Origin: Novosphingobium nitrogenifigens DSM 19370
Lineage (GTDB): Bacteria; Pseudomonadota; Alphaproteobacteria; Sphingomonadales; Sphingomonadaceae
Direction: 5' to 3'
DNA: 64,000 nucleotides
NCBI RefSeq assembly: GCF_000192575.1
Contig: NZ_GL876934.1
Location: forward strand, 253,197 to 317,196
In this document: piece by piece, positions 18,777-27,933 of the stretch
How positions within the stretch are numbered: position 1 is the stretch's first letter
Layout of the letters: every line of letters begins with the position of its first letter
Notes under the pieces: generated by a model
What the model was told of the DNA's origin: nothing
The model's input: only the letters and a program-made list of their open reading frames with translations
Database searches by the model: none
Program-made: the position numbers and the translations under genes

Positions 18777-20300
18777 TCAGAACTTGAACTGACCGAACAG
18801 GCCGACTTCGTTGTAAGTCCCGCGGGTTCCGGCCGAACCGCCGATGGTGCCGTTCTGGGTCGAGATCGAACCGTTGTCGATAGCCTCGCGCTTGTAGACA
18901 AGGGCAAGATCGACCACCCGGACCGGCTCCCATTGCAGGCCGAGGTTGAAATAGTGATCGCGCACCGGCGTCGGTTCGTCGAGACGGGCGATATTGCGCA
19001 CCCAGTCATAGCGACCAAACGCGGTCAGCTTCGGCAGGATCAGCACATTGCCGAAGAAGGCATAGCCGAGGCTGGAATCCTCGGTCGTGGAATTGATGCT
19101 GGCAAAGTTCTTGGCGTGGAAATATTCGCTGCCGAGGCCGAACAGGCGCGACTTGTACCCCACCGCCAGATCAAGCCGCTGTGCCGAATGATAGACCGGC
19201 AGGAACGTCATCGACGTCGTGGTCGACACCGATTTGCCCAGATGCCCGTCATACCCGCCGATGGCCGCATAAAATCCAGCGTAGCGGGCCGAGATGCGCC
19301 CTTCGACATCGACGTATTTGGTGACGTTGACGTTGCTGTAGCCCGAACCGTCGACGGCCGAGACCTGATAGGACAAGTGCCCGCCGAAGAGATCGCCCAG
19401 GACATGCACGCCCCAGTCGGCCGAATTGCCCAGCTTCACCCGTTCGACCAGTGTATTCTCGATATGGCGATAGCCGTACTGCCCTTCGAGATAGGGAATC
19501 CACGGCATCGGCGCCGCCCCCAGCCGAACGGTCAGCTCCGGTGAGACGGTTGCCTGGAGATAGGCGTTCTTGATGAACAGCGCACGCGCGACCGGAGTGC
19601 TCGACGTGCTCGAATTGCTCGCATTGTTGCCGTTGGAGGTCGTCCCCACGACATTGCGGATGTCGGTCAGCACGGTCGCCGAGAACGCCTTGCTGAACTG
19701 ATGATCGACGCCGAGATAGAGACGCTTGATGTTGAAGCCGGTCCCCTCGGCCGCGACCGGGGCCCCGGCCGAAGTCTGGTGGATCGTGCTCTCGTTGAAA
19801 TAGGCGATCGCCTGGAACCGTGTACTGCCCACGGGCCGCGTGCCCGCCGGGAGTGCGGGAACCGGCTGGTTCGCGGCCAGCACCGGGGCAGGCGATGTTG
19901 CAGGCATCGGGGCATTCGCCGGAACAGGTAGCATCGCCGGTTGAGAGACGACGACCGGGGCGGCGCTGGTCGTGGCACCGGCCAGAGCTACGGGCGCGAC
20001 CTGAGGCGCTGCCGGTTGTGCCGGCGCAGTGCTCGCCAAGGCGGGCGGCGATGCGGCTGCACCGTGTTGCAGGGCTGCGATCGCGGCGCCCTGCTGCGCC
20101 ACCAAAGCCTTGAGCTCATCGATCTCGCGCTGCTGTTCGCGAATTTCGTTGCGGGCCGTGTCGAGCTGCCGGGCAAGCGCGGCCTGCGTCCCAACCGAAG
20201 CCGTCGTTTCGGCTTGCGTGGCGCCATGGGCAAGCTGGGGCAAAACCAGCATCCCGGCGAAAGCCAGTCGGCTGGCGGTGGTACGAAAAATCTTGCGCAT
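18777..20300 (-). CDS. Outer-membrane porin with N-terminal coiled coil
   Basis: 507 aa. Signal peptide at about residues 1-26. A short coiled coil (RQLDTARNEIREQQREIDELKALV) probably trimerises or contacts peptidoglycan. An Ala/Pro-rich linker of about 90 residues comes next, then a beta-barrel of alternating amphipathic strands ending in a terminal Phe (LFGQFKF), the signal for outer-membrane assembly. It resembles OprP/phosphate-selective-type porins of sphingomonads. The substrate cannot be read from the sequence. Confidence 0.82.
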   Translation of the reverse strand: MRKIFRTTASRLAFAGMLVLPQLAHGATQAETTASVGTQAALARQLDTARNEIREQQREIDELKALVAQQGAAIAALQHGAAASPPALASTAPAQPAAPQVAPVALAGATTSAAPVVVSQPAMLPVPANAPMPATSPAPVLAANQPVPALPAGTRPVGSTRFQAIAYFNESTIHQTSAGAPVAAEGTGFNIKRLYLGVDHQFSKAFSATVLTDIRNVVGTTSNGNNASNSSTSSTPVARALFIKNAYLQATVSPELTVRLGAAPMPWIPYLEGQYGYRHIENTLVERVKLGNSADWGVHVLGDLFGGHLSYQVSAVDGSGYSNVNVTKYVDVEGRISARYAGFYAAIGGYDGHLGKSVSTTTSMTFLPVYHSAQRLDLAVGYKSRLFGLGSEYFHAKNFASINSTTEDSSLGYAFFGNVLILPKLTAFGRYDWVRNIARLDEPTPVRDHYFNLGLQWEPVRVVDLALVYKREAIDNGSISTQNGTIGGSAGTRGTYNEVGLFGQFKF

Positions 20301-20464
20301 GCTGTCTCGCGCGGCCCTCTAGTCCCCCGAAACGGGCGGCACAATGCGAAATCTTACATTTTTGTGACAAATTTGCGCCTCCCGAAAACCGCACTGTGAC
20401 CGGTCACAGGAGGTATGGAAGGGCCCCTTCAGCTCCCCTCAACGGACGAGGCGGCACGATCCTG

Positions 20465-20487
20465 CGCGCTCTTGTCCGAAGAGCGCG
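20465..20487. terminator. Perfect 9-bp hairpin in a gene-free gap
   Basis: CGCGCTCTT and AAGAGCGCG pair perfectly around a 5-nt loop (GTCCG), followed by only three T. It sits 128 bp before the SulP start, in the gap 20301-20614, where I see no gene. It may be a leader structure or a weak terminator. Confidence 0.4.
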
Positions 20488-20614
20488 TTTCGGAACACTC
20501 GCCATGCGTGGATCAACTCCCTGGCGCTTTGGACGATTTTCCATTCCGCCATGCGGTTGCGCCCCTGCGGCGAAGGCTTATGGTCGCGCGACGAGAGGTC
20601 GTGAAGGAGTTGCA

Positions 20615-22297
20615 ATGATCCCGGCAAAAGCGGGAACGGCATGGCGGGACGGACTTGCCGGGCTGTCGATTGCCGGGCTCATGCTGCCCGAAGCGGTGGC
20701 CTATGCCGGAATTGCGGGACTGGCTCCGGGACGCGCCCTGATCGCGGCGGTGGCCGGAGGACTTGTCTATACGCTGATCGGGCGCAGCCGGTTTGCGGTC
20801 GTCTCGGCGACATCCTCGTCCGCCTCGATCCTTGCCGCTTCGCTCGGCAGCCTCGCAGCCACTCCCGCTCTTGCCGGAGCAGTCAGCGCGGATGAACTGG
20901 CAACGGCCTTCACACTGATGGTCGGCCTCATTTTCTGCGGTCTGGCTCTATTCCGGCTGGGTGGCCTTGCCGGGTTCGTCTCGCGGCCCGTCCTGCGCGG
21001 GTTCGCGTTCGGCCTTGCCGCCACGATCATCATTCGGCAATTGCCCAAACTCGTGCGGATGCCGACGCCGGGCGGGAATATCGGCGAAGTTCTCGCCGGG
21101 CTGCTGCTGCATATCCCGCAATGGCACTGGCCCACTGCAGCACTCGGGTTCGGCTCCCTGGTGGCGCTGATCCTGCTGCGTCGCATACGCGGAATGCCCG
21201 CGACACTCCTAGTCATGGCTACGGGCATCACGCTCGGCACCTTTGGCCCCCTCGCCCATTCCGGACTGGAATTGACCGGGCCTGCCCCCTTGCAGTGGCC
21301 GACGCTGGCGCTGCCGCTCGACTTTGCGGTCTGGGGACGAGTCATCCAACTGGCCGCGCCGCTGACCCTGATCGTCTTTGCCGAAAGCTGGGGAACGATC
21401 CGCACTCTTGCGCTCGCCCATGGCGACGACATCTCGTCGAACCGGGAACTGGCCGCGATCGGCCTTGCCAACGGAGCGGCCGCGCTCGTTCAGGGCATGC
21501 CCGTCGGCGCCGGGTTCTCGATCGGCACCGCCAATGCCGCCGCCGGTGCGACCAGCCGCCTGTCGGCCGCCGTTGCCAGTCTGGCCACGCTGGCGCTGGC
21601 GCTCTTTGCCGGGCCGCTGATCGCCCGCGTACCCGAACCGGTTCTAGCCGCGGTGGTCGTCAGCGCCCTGCTCCATGCGCTGTCTCCGGCGCCGATCGCG
21701 CGGCTCTTTCACTTGCGCCGCGATCCGTGGGTTGCCTTTGCCGCGGCCATGGGCGTTCTGCTGCTCGGCGTTCTCAACGGCATGCTCGCGGCAATCGCGC
21801 TTTCGATCGCGCAATTGCTCTATCGCTGGTCGCATCCGGTAACGAGCGAACTGGGCCGGGTCGGTAGCCACGATTTCGTCGACCTTGCCCATCACGACAC
21901 GGCCGCACGCATTCCCGGCGTTGCCATCTGGCGCCCCAATGCCCCGCTGTTCTTTGCCAATGCCGAGACGGTCCTGCACGACATCGGCCACAAGGCGCGG
22001 ACCAGCGGCGTGCATGTCGTCATCCTCAGCCTTGAGGAAAGCGACGATCTCGACGCCACCGCGCTCGATGCGCTGGACGAATTCGCGCAAGGACTGCACG
22101 GCGCGGGATGCCGCCTGATCCTTGCCCGCGCGCACGATCGCGTACGCGACGTGCTTTCCGCCGCCGGTCTTGCTATGCTGGCCGAGAATTCCACCTTCAG
22201 CGTGGCGGACGCCGCCACGCGCGCCACACGAGAGGAGACCGGCGATGGCTCTGTCCCACCCCGTCCATCCGATCCTGCACCCGGTCTCCATCCATGA
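20615..22297 (+). CDS. SulP-family anion transporter with STAS domain
   Basis: 560 aa. Start at 20615 behind AAGGAG, giving the usual SulP N-terminus (WRDGLAGLSIAGLMLPEAVAYA). About 12 membrane helices are followed by a cytoplasmic STAS domain from about residue 430 (VAIWRPNAPLFFANAETVL and LDATALDALDEFA). Family members carry sulfate, bicarbonate or dicarboxylates; nothing here decides which. The final 53 nt overlap the next gene in another frame. Confidence 0.9.
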   Translation: MIPAKAGTAWRDGLAGLSIAGLMLPEAVAYAGIAGLAPGRALIAAVAGGLVYTLIGRSRFAVVSATSSSASILAASLGSLAATPALAGAVSADELATAFTLMVGLIFCGLALFRLGGLAGFVSRPVLRGFAFGLAATIIIRQLPKLVRMPTPGGNIGEVLAGLLLHIPQWHWPTAALGFGSLVALILLRRIRGMPATLLVMATGITLGTFGPLAHSGLELTGPAPLQWPTLALPLDFAVWGRVIQLAAPLTLIVFAESWGTIRTLALAHGDDISSNRELAAIGLANGAAALVQGMPVGAGFSIGTANAAAGATSRLSAAVASLATLALALFAGPLIARVPEPVLAAVVVSALLHALSPAPIARLFHLRRDPWVAFAAAMGVLLLGVLNGMLAAIALSIAQLLYRWSHPVTSELGRVGSHDFVDLAHHDTAARIPGVAIWRPNAPLFFANAETVLHDIGHKARTSGVHVVILSLEESDDLDATALDALDEFAQGLHGAGCRLILARAHDRVRDVLSAAGLAMLAENSTFSVADAATRATREETGDGSVPPRPSDPAPGLHP

Positions 22298-22874
22298 CTT
22301 GCGCCCGACCCAGATCACGGTCGGCCTGCGCGAAGTGGAAACCAAGCGGCGGCAGTGGCGCGACCGGCCGCGCGATGCGGCGGGACGTTTCCTCGGCGGG
22401 CACATGATCCCCGCCGTGATCGGTCCCAAGGGACAACCCTGGATCGTCGATCACCACCACCTCGCCCTCGCCATGTTGCAGGAAGGGGTCGAAGAGGTCA
22501 TGATCTCGGTCCTCGCCCGGCTCGACGACTTGCCGAAAAAGCGGTTCATGGCCTTCATGGATGCGCACAACTGGCTGCACCCCTATGACGAAGACGGCAA
22601 GCGGCGCGAGTTTTCCGACTTGCCCCGTCATATCCGGGATCTGGTCGACGACCCTTATCGCTCGCTTGCCGGAGAAGTTCGTCGCGCCGGGGGCTATGCC
22701 AAGTCGCCCACGCCCTATACCGAATTCCTCTGGGCCGATTTCTTTCGCGACCGGATCAAGTCTGGCAAGCTGGAGAACGATTTCGGAGATGCGCTGAGCC
22801 ATGCACTCCCCCTCGCGCGCAGCCAGGACGCCCGGCACCTGCCCGGCTGGGCAGGCCCCGACAGCACCGACTGA
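22245..22874 (+). CDS. ParB-like nuclease-fold protein (ParBc_2 type)
   Basis: 209 aa. It resembles the 'putative ParB-like nuclease' family: HPVSIHDLRPTQITVGLREVE, a GHMIPAVIGP segment, and VDHHHLALAMLQEG with a conserved DHHH cluster. It is cytoplasmic with no helix-turn-helix, so it is not a partition ParB. Start at 22245 behind GAGGAG, overlapping the SulP 3' end by 53 nt, so the two are probably co-expressed. Function unknown; a nucleotide-binding or hydrolysing role is only a family-level guess. Confidence 0.78.
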   Translation: MALSHPVHPILHPVSIHDLRPTQITVGLREVETKRRQWRDRPRDAAGRFLGGHMIPAVIGPKGQPWIVDHHHLALAMLQEGVEEVMISVLARLDDLPKKRFMAFMDAHNWLHPYDEDGKRREFSDLPRHIRDLVDDPYRSLAGEVRRAGGYAKSPTPYTEFLWADFFRDRIKSGKLENDFGDALSHALPLARSQDARHLPGWAGPDSTD

Positions 22875-22934
22875 TACGGGACCTGCGATGAGGAAACCTC
22901 ATTGCTGGTCGTGTCGCTCAAGCGGCGCGCAGCC

Positions 22935-23600
22935 TTATTCCGCGTGAGCCGGACAGTCGGCGGGATTGGAGCAATAGCGGCGATAGGCCGCGACCCAGTT
23001 GTCGCGCAGGGCGGCCTGCGCCTCGCCGAGCGGTAGCGGCGAGGCTCCCGCATCAGGGTGACAGACCATGCGATAGAGCCGGTATTCGAGCCGATCCTTG
23101 GCCCAGGCATTGAGATCGGGTGCAGTCCGGCTTTCGGGCCAAAGGTTTTCCTTCACGTCCCGCCCCCCGAGGGCCAGCGGGACAAGGTGATCGACTTCAT
23201 ACGAGCGTCCGCCGTCATGCGGCCGGGGAATGCCGTATTCTTCGAACACATCGTTCTTGAGCCGCGTCGACGTATGCCGCGCCGCCTGCGAATAAGTGAG
23301 ATCGCCGCCGTGGGTCGGGGGATCGCCCGGTGCCCAGTCATGCGCGCAGATATCCGCGCCCGTCACTGCCGGATCGATCGCGCCGGGCGTGTCGGTCCGG
23401 TCGGGCAAGGTTCCGGGCGCGAGCGGCCCGGTCTGAACAGCCGGAGGCGTCGGAACGGGCGTTGGCAAGGACGGCGCCCGATGGCGCGTTGCCAGCCAGA
23501 CCGCAATCACGATCAGGCTGGCAAGGATCAGCACAATCGCCAGCGTTTGCGGCGAAATCAGCGGACGGCGCGGTCCGCCGCGTTCCGGACGATCGGTCAT
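22935..23600 (-). CDS. Membrane-anchored HNH-endonuclease-like protein
   Basis: 221 aa. One N-terminal helix (TLAIVLILASLIVIAVWLA), a proline-rich linker, then an HNH-type core (YEVDHLVPLALGGRDVKENLWPE) with several cysteines (ICAHDW, MVCHPD, YCSNPADCPAH) that could form a metal or disulfide site. With the helix at the N-terminus, the nuclease domain is likely periplasmic. It could recycle extracellular DNA, which is inference. Confidence 0.8.
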   Translation of the reverse strand: MTDRPERGGPRRPLISPQTLAIVLILASLIVIAVWLATRHRAPSLPTPVPTPPAVQTGPLAPGTLPDRTDTPGAIDPAVTGADICAHDWAPGDPPTHGGDLTYSQAARHTSTRLKNDVFEEYGIPRPHDGGRSYEVDHLVPLALGGRDVKENLWPESRTAPDLNAWAKDRLEYRLYRMVCHPDAGASPLPLGEAQAALRDNWVAAYRRYCSNPADCPAHAE

Positions 23601-23635
23601 GGCCCGCCTTTACACCGAGCCCCGATCAACGCAAC

Positions 23636-24277
23636 TCAGGCAGGCGCCGCCACGATCATCCGGACCGATGTGGGATTGAACCCGTTGCAGGGATTGTTGA
23701 TCTGCGGACAGTTGGAAACAATCACAACCACGTCCATGTCCGCTACCAGATCGACATGCAGCCCCGGCGCGGAAATCCCGTCGACGATGCCGAGCGAACC
23801 GTCTGCCTCGACCGGGACGTTCATGAACCAGTTGATGTTGGACACCATGTCGCGCTTGGTCCGGCCATAGTCGGCATTGGCGAGCAGGAAATTGTCGACG
23901 CAGGCATGTTGCGCCTTGGTATGATGGCCATAGCGCAGCGTGTTGCTTTCGCACGAACAGGCCCCGCCGATGGTGTCGTGCCGGGCAACCGAAGTTCCCG
24001 CGATCGTCATCATCGGCCGCCCTTCGTTCGACAGGAGCTGCGTGCCGGTGGTGAGATAGACATTGCCCTGCGCCGCCATGGTATCCTGCGCGCTATAGCG
24101 TTCGGCATCGTCGGCAAGCGCATAGATCAGGAAATCGACCGCCTGATTGCCTTCCAGATCGACAATGCGCAGGGTTTCCCCCTTGCGCACGACATGGTGC
24201 CAGGGCGCACGCGCCGCGACGACTTCGTCATGGATGATCTTGCCGGGAAGATCTTCGATGGGCGTATTGGGGATCAT
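23636..24277 (-). CDS. Carboxyguanidine deiminase subunit (former urea-carboxylase-associated protein)
   Basis: 213 aa. Together with the next upstream gene it belongs to the pair once called urea-carboxylase-associated proteins and now known as carboxyguanidine deiminase (CgdA/CgdB), which turns carboxyguanidine into allophanate and ammonia. Conserved features: WHHVVRKGETLRIVDLEGNQAVDFL, the Cys/His cluster GGACSCESNTLRYGHHTK and NCPQINNPCNG. It starts 9 nt after its partner's stop. I do not assign A or B. Confidence 0.85.
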   Translation of the reverse strand: MIPNTPIEDLPGKIIHDEVVAARAPWHHVVRKGETLRIVDLEGNQAVDFLIYALADDAERYSAQDTMAAQGNVYLTTGTQLLSNEGRPMMTIAGTSVARHDTIGGACSCESNTLRYGHHTKAQHACVDNFLLANADYGRTKRDMVSNINWFMNVPVEADGSLGIVDGISAPGLHVDLVADMDVVVIVSNCPQINNPCNGFNPTSVRMIVAAPA

Positions 24278-24286
24278 TGCTGCACC

Positions 24287-25114
24287 TTATCGCCGGTAAT
24301 AGTCTTCGACATTCTCGAACGCGCGCAGGCCTTCGGGCGTCATCAGCCGGATCGGATCGTCGATCGGAGTGACCGGCCCGCGCCATGCGGTCGCGCGCAC
24401 CGGCGTGACGGCATAGTCCCCGCGCGGATCGCGCACATGGGGGCAATTCGCGAGCACCACGATCACGTCCATTTCCGCCCGCAGCGTGACATGCGCGCCT
24501 GCCGGGTGCGGTCCGACACCCAGCACGATAGCGCCGTCCGCCTCGATCTCCACGGGCGTGAACCAGTTGATGCAGGGGTGGATGTCGCGACGGTCCATCC
24601 CGTACTTGGCAAGCGCGATGACGAAGCGGTCGCGGGCATTGGGATGGGCGCCGTGATTGAACCCGTCGCCGTACTTGCGAGCGTTCGACGCCTGGTTGGA
24701 GGCTCCGCAAAAGGCGTCATGCCCTTTGGACGTGTCCTCGACCACGCTCAGCATCACCCGGCCCATGTCCGAGAGCAGGAGACGGCCCGCGCCGAGATAG
24801 GCGTTCCACTGCACCTTGACCGTGTCGGCGACATTGAGCCGTTCGACCGTGCGTTCGGCATTGAACACCATCATCGATAGACAGGCATCGCCGTAAAGGT
24901 CGGTCAGCCGCAGCCGCGTTCCGCGCCGGATGGTGCGGGCGGTATAGCCCCCCGCCGCGATGGTCTCGTCCCAGACGACCGTCTCGGGATCGACCCCGGC
25001 GGGAAGAGCCGTCGCAGCCGTTGCCGGAATGGTCGGCATGGCTTCCACTTTCGTGCCGGCCATGGCGCGGGCATGGGCGCGGGCGCCAGCCGGATCGGCG
25101 GTCGTCTCGCTCAT
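24287..25114 (-). CDS. Carboxyguanidine deiminase, second subunit
   Basis: 275 aa, paralogous to the downstream protein: RRGTRLRLTDLYGDACLSMMVFNA, SKGHDAFCGASNQASN (the Cys motif reduced compared with its partner), and NCPHVRDPRGDY. ATG at 25114 follows GGAGATC; upstream codons are unlikely. It follows the TonB receptor gene after 217 nt with no obvious terminator, so it may be driven from the receptor promoter or its own. Confidence 0.85.
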   Translation of the reverse strand: MSETTADPAGARAHARAMAGTKVEAMPTIPATAATALPAGVDPETVVWDETIAAGGYTARTIRRGTRLRLTDLYGDACLSMMVFNAERTVERLNVADTVKVQWNAYLGAGRLLLSDMGRVMLSVVEDTSKGHDAFCGASNQASNARKYGDGFNHGAHPNARDRFVIALAKYGMDRRDIHPCINWFTPVEIEADGAIVLGVGPHPAGAHVTLRAEMDVIVVLANCPHVRDPRGDYAVTPVRATAWRGPVTPIDDPIRLMTPEGLRAFENVEDYYRR

Positions 25115-25331
25115 GCCCCGATCTCCGCAGCAGAAGTCCCCATACCTGAAATCTCCGCACCGGGCCGGTAGAGGCACGCCCGCTGCATCCGGTCCCGAGT
25201 TGGCAAGGACGGAATGGACGGGTGCCGCAAGGCGTGCCTCGACACGCCCGGCGCGAAGACGAAAGGATGCCGGGCCCAAAGCGGCGCGGGCGACAGTTTC
25301 CTGATCATGTCTGAGGTCATCATGGTCCCGA

Positions 25332-27794
25332 TCATTCGACGATCTTGAGCGTCACCCCGACCGTGCGCGGATGCACGGTATAGCCTTCGACCACGGTGTT
25401 GATCTGGGGCCGCTGGATGATGGTGCGATCGTCGAACAGGTTCTTGGCATAGACGGTCAACTGGTGCGGACCGAAGCGCAGCCCGACACTGGCGTTCACG
25501 ACGCTGTAGGACGGGTTGTAATAGTTGGAATCGGTGAGCAGGTAGCTGCCGTTGCTGTGCCCGGTGTAGGAATAGTTGACCAACGCCACGAGCGTGGTGT
25601 CCGCCCCGACGCGATGAACATAGTTGGCCCCCGCCGTCGCAGTCACGCCCGGCACGTCGATAAGATGCTGTCCCACGGCAACGTCGATCGGATTGTTCGA
25701 CCGCACGATCTTTGCGTCGTTGCCGCTGGCCGTCGCAGTCAGCGACAGGCTCGGCGTCAGCTTGAACGAGGCTTCGACTTCCCCGCCCCAGATCCGCGCG
25801 TCGCCCACGTTGCTGGTGAAATAATAGCCGCAAGTGGGCAGATAGATCTGCTGTTGAATGTTGTTCCAGTTTGTCAGGTAACCAGACAGGTTGACGCGCA
25901 GGCGGCGCCCCAGGAACTCGTTCTTGGACCCGACTTCATACGTCCACAGGCTGTCCTTGGAAAACTGGGTCGGCTGTTCCTTTTGCCCGATCGCCTGAAA
26001 ATCGCTGTTGCAGACCGAGGTCGGGCCGAACACGATCGGCCCGGTCGGCCCACCGAGGCGGAACCCCTTGCCCGCCGTGACATAGAGCGAATTGGTCGCG
26101 GTCAGGTCGTGATAGAGCGTCGCCTTGGGCAGGAAGGCATGGCTGGTCGCGCCTTGCGTATAGGGAGCAGAGGCCGGTTGCCCCGGCGTCTGGTAGCCGA
26201 GATTGCCGATCTGGTAGAAACCGGTCTCGACCGAGACGAAATCCTCGTGCGCGGCGGAAAAACGTCCGCCGAGGTCGAGTTTCCATCCCGGCAGGAACGC
26301 AATGCTGACCTGCCCGAACAGTGCGATCTGCTGCTGTTTATAGGTCCGGTCGTCCGATTCATCGACGTCGCCCGGGAACAGGGTGATCGCATCGCCTCCG
26401 CCCGGCTGCCCATACGTCGGATTGCCGTACGTCGTCTCGACCAGCGACTGTTCGAGCGAGGTTCCATAGATCGACTGGAACGTCGAATTGATGCCGCCGA
26501 TGGTCTGGTAATCGACGTTGTGAACGCGCTGGGCCGAAAGATAGACGCCCGCCACCCATTTGAGCCAGCTTGCCCCCGGACTGGTGTCGTTGGACGACAG
26601 GCGCAGTTCCTGCGTGAACTGCTGATACCGGGTGCGATAATGGACATAGGACGGCAGGTTGGCGATGACGCTGTCGTTCTGCGCCTGGTACTGCGGATAG
26701 ACCGGATCGAGGAAGAACAGCGCAAAGGCCGTGCTGTTGAAATAGGTCCCGTCTTCCTGCCGGTCGGCGACGCGATCGAACACCCCCGTAACCGAAGTCA
26801 GGTCGGCGAACCCGAACGTCTTCTTGACGGTCAGGCTGCCGAGCAGGACGCGGTCATGGCTGGGTTCGGAAACCAGCTTGTCCTGTTTCCACAAGCCCAG
26901 CGTCGGATAGAACGCGCCGTTGTCCGCGTCGTTGGCCCGTTGATAGAAAAACGCGGGCGTCACCGTCAGCGTGGCATCGGGCGTCCAGTTCGCGCTGACA
27001 TGAACGGTCAGGCTGTTGGAGGAATTCACGCCCTTGCGGTCGAGCGTTCCGTCCTTGTTGTAATGATCGACCCAGCCGCTGTCGTTGACGTAATTGACGC
27101 TGGCCCGGACGGCGAGCTTGTCCTTGACCACCGGCAGGTTGAACGCGGCACTCGCCCCGTAATTGGTGCCGCCGTGCTCGGTCGTCGAAAGGTCACCGGT
27201 GAACGTCGCGGCAAAGGCATCGCTCGACGCAGGGGTGGTCAGGAACCGGATCGTGCCGCCTTCGGAACTGTCGCCATAGAGCGTTCCCTGCGGCCCGCGC
27301 AGCACTTCGACCCGTTCGATATCGGGCAACCGCACGTCGATCGACCCGTCGCGATAGAGATTGGGCACGGTGATCGGCACGTCGTCGAGATAGAGCCCGA
27401 CGGTCGAGGCGCCCGAGGTCGAGCTGATCCCGCGAATGACGATATTGGTGCGGCCTTCTTCCCCCGCGACGGCATTGAACGCGACGCCGGGAACCGCGCG
27501 GCTCAGATCGTCATAGCTCGCAATCCGCTGGTCCTTGAGCGCGGAACCGGACAGGACCGAAAGGCTGATGGGAACGGTGCGGATGTCTTCCTTGCGCTTT
27601 TGCGCGGTGACGATGATCTCGCTGCCCCCGACGGCTCCTGCGGCGGCAGGCGCATCGGTCGCGGGAGCCGTAGCCTCTTCGGCCAGCGCAAGGCCGGGCG
27701 CCATGGCCAGAACGAGGGCCAAAGCCGATGCCGCAGCCGCCATCGCCCCCTTGCGCGCCTGTCTCTGAAATGACGTCCCCCGATGCGATGCCAT
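25332..27794 (-). CDS. TonB-dependent outer-membrane receptor
   Basis: 820 aa: signal peptide (to ALAEEA), TonB-box/plug region (EIIVTAQKRKEDIRTVPISLSV), a plug domain through about residue 190 with the usual VLRGPQGTLYG, then a beta-barrel. Its C-terminus ends VGVTLKIVE. The sphingomonad-type plug usually goes with organic substrates rather than siderophores. Its position before the deiminase genes and its operator (27,882-27,898) suggest uptake of guanidine or a guanidino compound across the outer membrane, which is inference. Confidence 0.87.
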   Translation of the reverse strand: MASHRGTSFQRQARKGAMAAAASALALVLAMAPGLALAEEATAPATDAPAAAGAVGGSEIIVTAQKRKEDIRTVPISLSVLSGSALKDQRIASYDDLSRAVPGVAFNAVAGEEGRTNIVIRGISSTSGASTVGLYLDDVPITVPNLYRDGSIDVRLPDIERVEVLRGPQGTLYGDSSEGGTIRFLTTPASSDAFAATFTGDLSTTEHGGTNYGASAAFNLPVVKDKLAVRASVNYVNDSGWVDHYNKDGTLDRKGVNSSNSLTVHVSANWTPDATLTVTPAFFYQRANDADNGAFYPTLGLWKQDKLVSEPSHDRVLLGSLTVKKTFGFADLTSVTGVFDRVADRQEDGTYFNSTAFALFFLDPVYPQYQAQNDSVIANLPSYVHYRTRYQQFTQELRLSSNDTSPGASWLKWVAGVYLSAQRVHNVDYQTIGGINSTFQSIYGTSLEQSLVETTYGNPTYGQPGGGDAITLFPGDVDESDDRTYKQQQIALFGQVSIAFLPGWKLDLGGRFSAAHEDFVSVETGFYQIGNLGYQTPGQPASAPYTQGATSHAFLPKATLYHDLTATNSLYVTAGKGFRLGGPTGPIVFGPTSVCNSDFQAIGQKEQPTQFSKDSLWTYEVGSKNEFLGRRLRVNLSGYLTNWNNIQQQIYLPTCGYYFTSNVGDARIWGGEVEASFKLTPSLSLTATASGNDAKIVRSNNPIDVAVGQHLIDVPGVTATAGANYVHRVGADTTLVALVNYSYTGHSNGSYLLTDSNYYNPSYSVVNASVGLRFGPHQLTVYAKNLFDDRTIIQRPQINTVVEGYTVHPRTVGVTLKIVE

Positions 27795-27881
27795 CGCTGC
27801 GCTCCCCGTTTCCTCGTATCCTGCGAGGAAAAGATGACGCGCAGCCCCCCATCACGGTAGATGCCAATTTCCGATGGTTCC

Positions 27882-27898
27882 CATAGATGCGATCTATG
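27882..27898. promoter_or_regulatory. Palindromic operator, candidate LysR site 1
   Basis: CATAGATGCGATCTATG: 7-bp arms around GCG, with T-N11-A spacing typical of LysR sites. It lies 88 bp upstream of the TonB receptor start and 36 bp upstream of the divergent Lgt-like gene. It is identical at 15 of 17 positions to the site at 38,526-38,542. Confidence 0.7.
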
Positions 27899-27933
27899 AC
27901 CCTTGGCAGCCGTCCGCCTGACTGCCACTCAGC

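Noticed and set aside
20396..20614. A longer SulP start or a small gene upstream
   Set aside because: The AAGGAG site at about 20,605 and the family N-terminus favour 20,615, and the upstream frame has no coding features.
25371..27773. An 800-residue open frame antisense to the TonB receptor
   Set aside because: The receptor is clear from its plug and barrel motifs; the antisense frame has no motif or ribosome site and is a by-product of GC-rich third positions.
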